Origin: Cytospora piceicola
Lineage: Eukaryota; Ascomycota; Sordariomycetes; Diaporthales; Cytosporaceae
Length of the DNA: 64,000 bases
Assembly (NCBI GenBank): GCA_023375675.1
Contig: JALQBC010000006.1
Coordinates: 682,001 to 746,000 of the forward strand
Reading direction: 5' to 3'
This document shows, in pieces, positions 61,531-64,000 of the stretch. Positions within the stretch are counted from its first letter, which is position 1. Each line of letters opens with the position of its first letter. The position numbers and the translations under genes were made by a program. Below the pieces are notes generated by a model. That model saw only the letters and a program-made list of their open reading frames with translations, ran no database searches and was not told where the DNA came from.

Positions 61531-62918
61531 TTTGACTTCCTGTACCAGAAGAAGGATGGTGTGGTTGAAGAGGAGAAAGCGGGAAGAGTAAAGCGGCCAA
61601 AACGGCCAGAGTTTGGGGGGGGGGAGGGGATTTCTTGGGACTTGTATTGGGGACTTGTACCGTTGAAAGAGAGGGACCCTTAGCACATACGCTTAGCACA
61701 CGCACACTTTCTCCTAGAACCTTGGCACGCCCGGGGGAGGTTCTCTTTTCCCCACGCTCGGCTGGCCGCACAGGCAGTACTGGGTAGCAGGCTCGGCCTC
61801 AAGGTTATTGCTTGGGTTTGCTTTGATCACTGGGCGCCCTTCTTCCTTCTCTTCTTCTTTGCACAAGCCAAAGCAGCGATCACCCAGCCTAGCCTACATG
61901 CTCTACCTAGGTACCTGGGTAGGCACGGTAGGTGCCGTAGTACTGCGAATGTACCGTGTATGTACACACATGCATACAATGCCAAACTACCTAGGTACCT
62001 ACCTACCTACATCGGTACCTAGACATCTACAGTATGTAGTGACCACCTGGGCAGTTACCTAGGTACAGCAGCCACTTGACATGGCCCGCCTCCGGTCCAT
62101 CTCCGCTCCGCCTGTGGGTCCACGCAGGACAAGCACTGGCCAACCAAGACCAGGCAATACGGTACTTTATAAAGCCTGTGGGGGAGGGGGAGGAGTATGT
62201 ACGATATGTATCATGAGGCGACAACGAACAACGAGGCACGATCCCTCTGTTGGTTGCTGCTTCACAAATATGCACTTTTCGACCTTGCACATCAGAGAGC
62301 CCAGAATTTACCATCTAGATCGTATTTACCCCCTTCGTTGACGCCTCACACCCACAACGTGACACGCAGCTACCTAAATGATATTTATTTACTCACGTCA
62401 CGTAACGTGCGTGCGTGCAATGCATGCGCCTCAAAGGTTCAGGGAGAACAGGTCGAGTCCAAAAAAAAAAAAAACACCATCAGCTTAGAACACGGGACGA
62501 GACCGAGTTGCGGAAGCGGTGCGCGTGGTATGTAGTGGGGTGGAGTCGTTTGTCCCTCGGACAGTCTGATGAGGCCCTCCACTTTCTGGCCGGTACTGTG
62601 GCAGCACCTCGCAGCCAGAGCCCACCCTGATCCCGGGCAGCTCCAGCATCTTGCAGGCAGATCCAGGCCTCTCCATCGGCTTAGCCTGCAATGGGAACAG
62701 AGACTGAGAGAGCAGGACCAGAGGGTGGGACGCTCACATGCTTGTGGATCTCCTCAACTCGCGCGAAAGTGGATTGGGGTGCCACTTGCGATGGAAGAGG
62801 AGGAGGACGAGGACGAACCGAGACTCTTTGCCTGGTTGGAAGTGGTCCTGGGCACGCTGGGGTGGTCCCGGGGGTGGCCCTGACCTGCCCTGGGTGGGAG
62901 CTTCGGAAGTCGCAAGCT

Positions 62919-62945
62919 GGCTGGCTGGCTGGCTGGCTGGCTGGG
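62919..62945. repeat. (CTGG)n tetranucleotide repeat
   Basis: Seven or so CTGG units, non-coding, upstream of areA. Confidence 0.85.
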
Positions 62946-63643
62946 CTGGGCTGGCTGGTCAATTGTCGGCAGCGTTGACGCGCACTAAACATCTCCCTCT
63001 CCGCAGGGTCCCTGCTCGGAGGGATTTTGAGGGTCCTCCCTTCTTAAGTTTCCTCGAGGGGCCGCGAGTCTTATTCCTGTTATGGCCCGGAATGGCAGCC
63101 CGACAGACCTGCAGCAGGCCCGGCTGCAAATTTGTCTCGCGACAATGTAAATTGTGACGATCCAATACTGGCACTTTTGCCTTGGTTCAGGCCAGTGATT
63201 GTCGGACCGTTTCTGTAGCGAGATGATCAGCAACCGTTGGTGGAGAACTGGCTCTGAGCACCGAGAGGAGATCTGCTGTGGCGTCCGAAATTGCAACCCA
63301 GTTTCGTCTACTACAGCTGTGCAGTGACGCATTTTGGCGACGGTTGTGTCCCCCGGTGCTGCGGTTGGGGGACGTTATAGATACTAGTAAACATCCTGGA
63401 AGCTGGCAGTGGCTGGCAGCCTACTACGAGACATGGTAAAAGTACTGTGTGATATGTTGTTTAGTGTCCCGTCCGGCACACGCCACAGATGTACTGTCAC
63501 GCATGTTGTATGCTGTTAAGCCCCGATGCAGTGCAATAGCGATACTGGTCTGTGGACAGCCGAAGGGGAGAGATCACTGATGCAGACAAGGCCTGACAGG
63601 GTTGGCACCCACCCGCGTGGGGTTCCTCGTTCCGGGGTGCGAA

Positions 63644-63712
63644 GCGAACTACCTGGGTACCTAAGTAGGTATATATATATACCTAGGCAACTAGGTACCT
63701 ATGTATGTACGG
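63644..63712. repeat. cluster of CTAGGTACCT-type palindromes with (TA)n core
   Basis: Closely spaced ACCTGGGTACC, (TA)n, ACCTAGGCAACTAGGTACCT sequences could form hairpins. The same motif family occurs in other intergenic regions of the window. Confidence 0.7.
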
Positions 63713-64000
63713 TTGAAGTACCTGTCTGTATGAATCGTAGGTACTACAGTAGTTAAGTGTATGTATGTAGCAGACGGTAGCACTGGCGTGGAGAGCCCAG
63801 AGGAAGGGCGTGGGCCGGCCTACTCGCCCTCGTGGTGCCCAGCTCCTCATTCGTCCGAGGCCAAATGTCGCCTTGGCTCGCTTGGGTACTGGAGGTGGAT
63901 GAAAATGGATGGTGGGAGGGGGATGGATCGTCCGGCATCTCGATGTACGGCATCTCAACCGAATCGTATGTAGGTAGTGTGGTGTATTTGATGATGAACA

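Larger units (their letters stand above)
61440..64000. other. areA upstream region
   Basis: This is 2.56 kb without a supported gene, likely a long areA promoter and leader. It contains GACGA/GAGTC pentamer repeats just upstream of the ATG (61,477-61,530), TACCTAGGTA palindromes at 61,904, 61,988 and 62,056 and near 63,690, an A-run at 62,461-62,474, and a (CTGG)n run near 62,919-62,945. I saw no convincing clustered GATA-factor sites. Confidence 0.6.

Noticed and set aside
60775..61683. 302-codon plus-strand open frame
   Set aside because: Opposite the areA first exon; its hydrophobic look comes from the reverse complement of triplet repeats. The minus strand carries the conserved AreA N-terminal motif.

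Overview
The window looks like nuclear DNA of a filamentous ascomycete (Pezizomycotina), most likely a Sordariomycete. Protein genes carry short 50-110 bp introns with GTAAGT/GTATGT-type donors. The housekeeping set is fungal: Sen1 helicase, a Cdc11-type septin, an Hsv2-type PROPPIN, RES-complex Ist3, dynein light intermediate chain and AreA/NIT-2. Two AT-rich islands have had almost all their CpA and TpG dinucleotides converted to TpA, the signature of repeat-induced point mutation (RIP). No species is claimed.

Layout. 1-4130 is a RIP island whose first 1.4 kb is the 3' end of a Ty3/gypsy chromovirus (integrase plus chromodomain). Against its right edge lies a frameshifted, truncated fragment of a non-reducing polyketide synthase (minus strand, 4432-5415). 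An apparently intact AflR-type Zn2Cys6 regulator points away from it (6653-8109). Together they look like the remains of a secondary-metabolite cluster. 9210-9693 is a broken membrane-protein gene, 10857-11602 a Ser-rich repeat gene, and 12457-16332 a very large disordered protein. 18825-26279 is a second RIP island, here bounded as one 7.45 kb DNA element: 52-bp terminal inverted repeats with a single mismatch, about 0.58 kb of RIP-eroded inverted arms, and two convergent decayed reading frames of unknown family.

27.5-46.2 kb is a normal gene-rich block: sen1 (-), BAX-inhibitor family (+), septin (-), hsv2 (+), ist3 (-), dynein light intermediate chain (+). 46.24-52.82 kb is a long stretch with no supportable gene, rich in TACCTAGGTA palindromes and short tandem repeats. 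It is followed by a long-tailed single-pass EGF-like membrane protein (52820-55612, +) and the global nitrogen regulator AreA/NIT-2 (58206-61439, -), with 2.5 kb of AreA upstream sequence to the window end.

The conserved genes serve general cell functions (transcription termination, septin cytoskeleton, phosphoinositide binding, splicing, dynein transport, nitrogen control) and do not form one pathway. The only functional grouping is the PKS relic plus AflR-like regulator. Exon coordinates were worked out by hand from splice motifs and frame continuity; no transcript data or database search was used.
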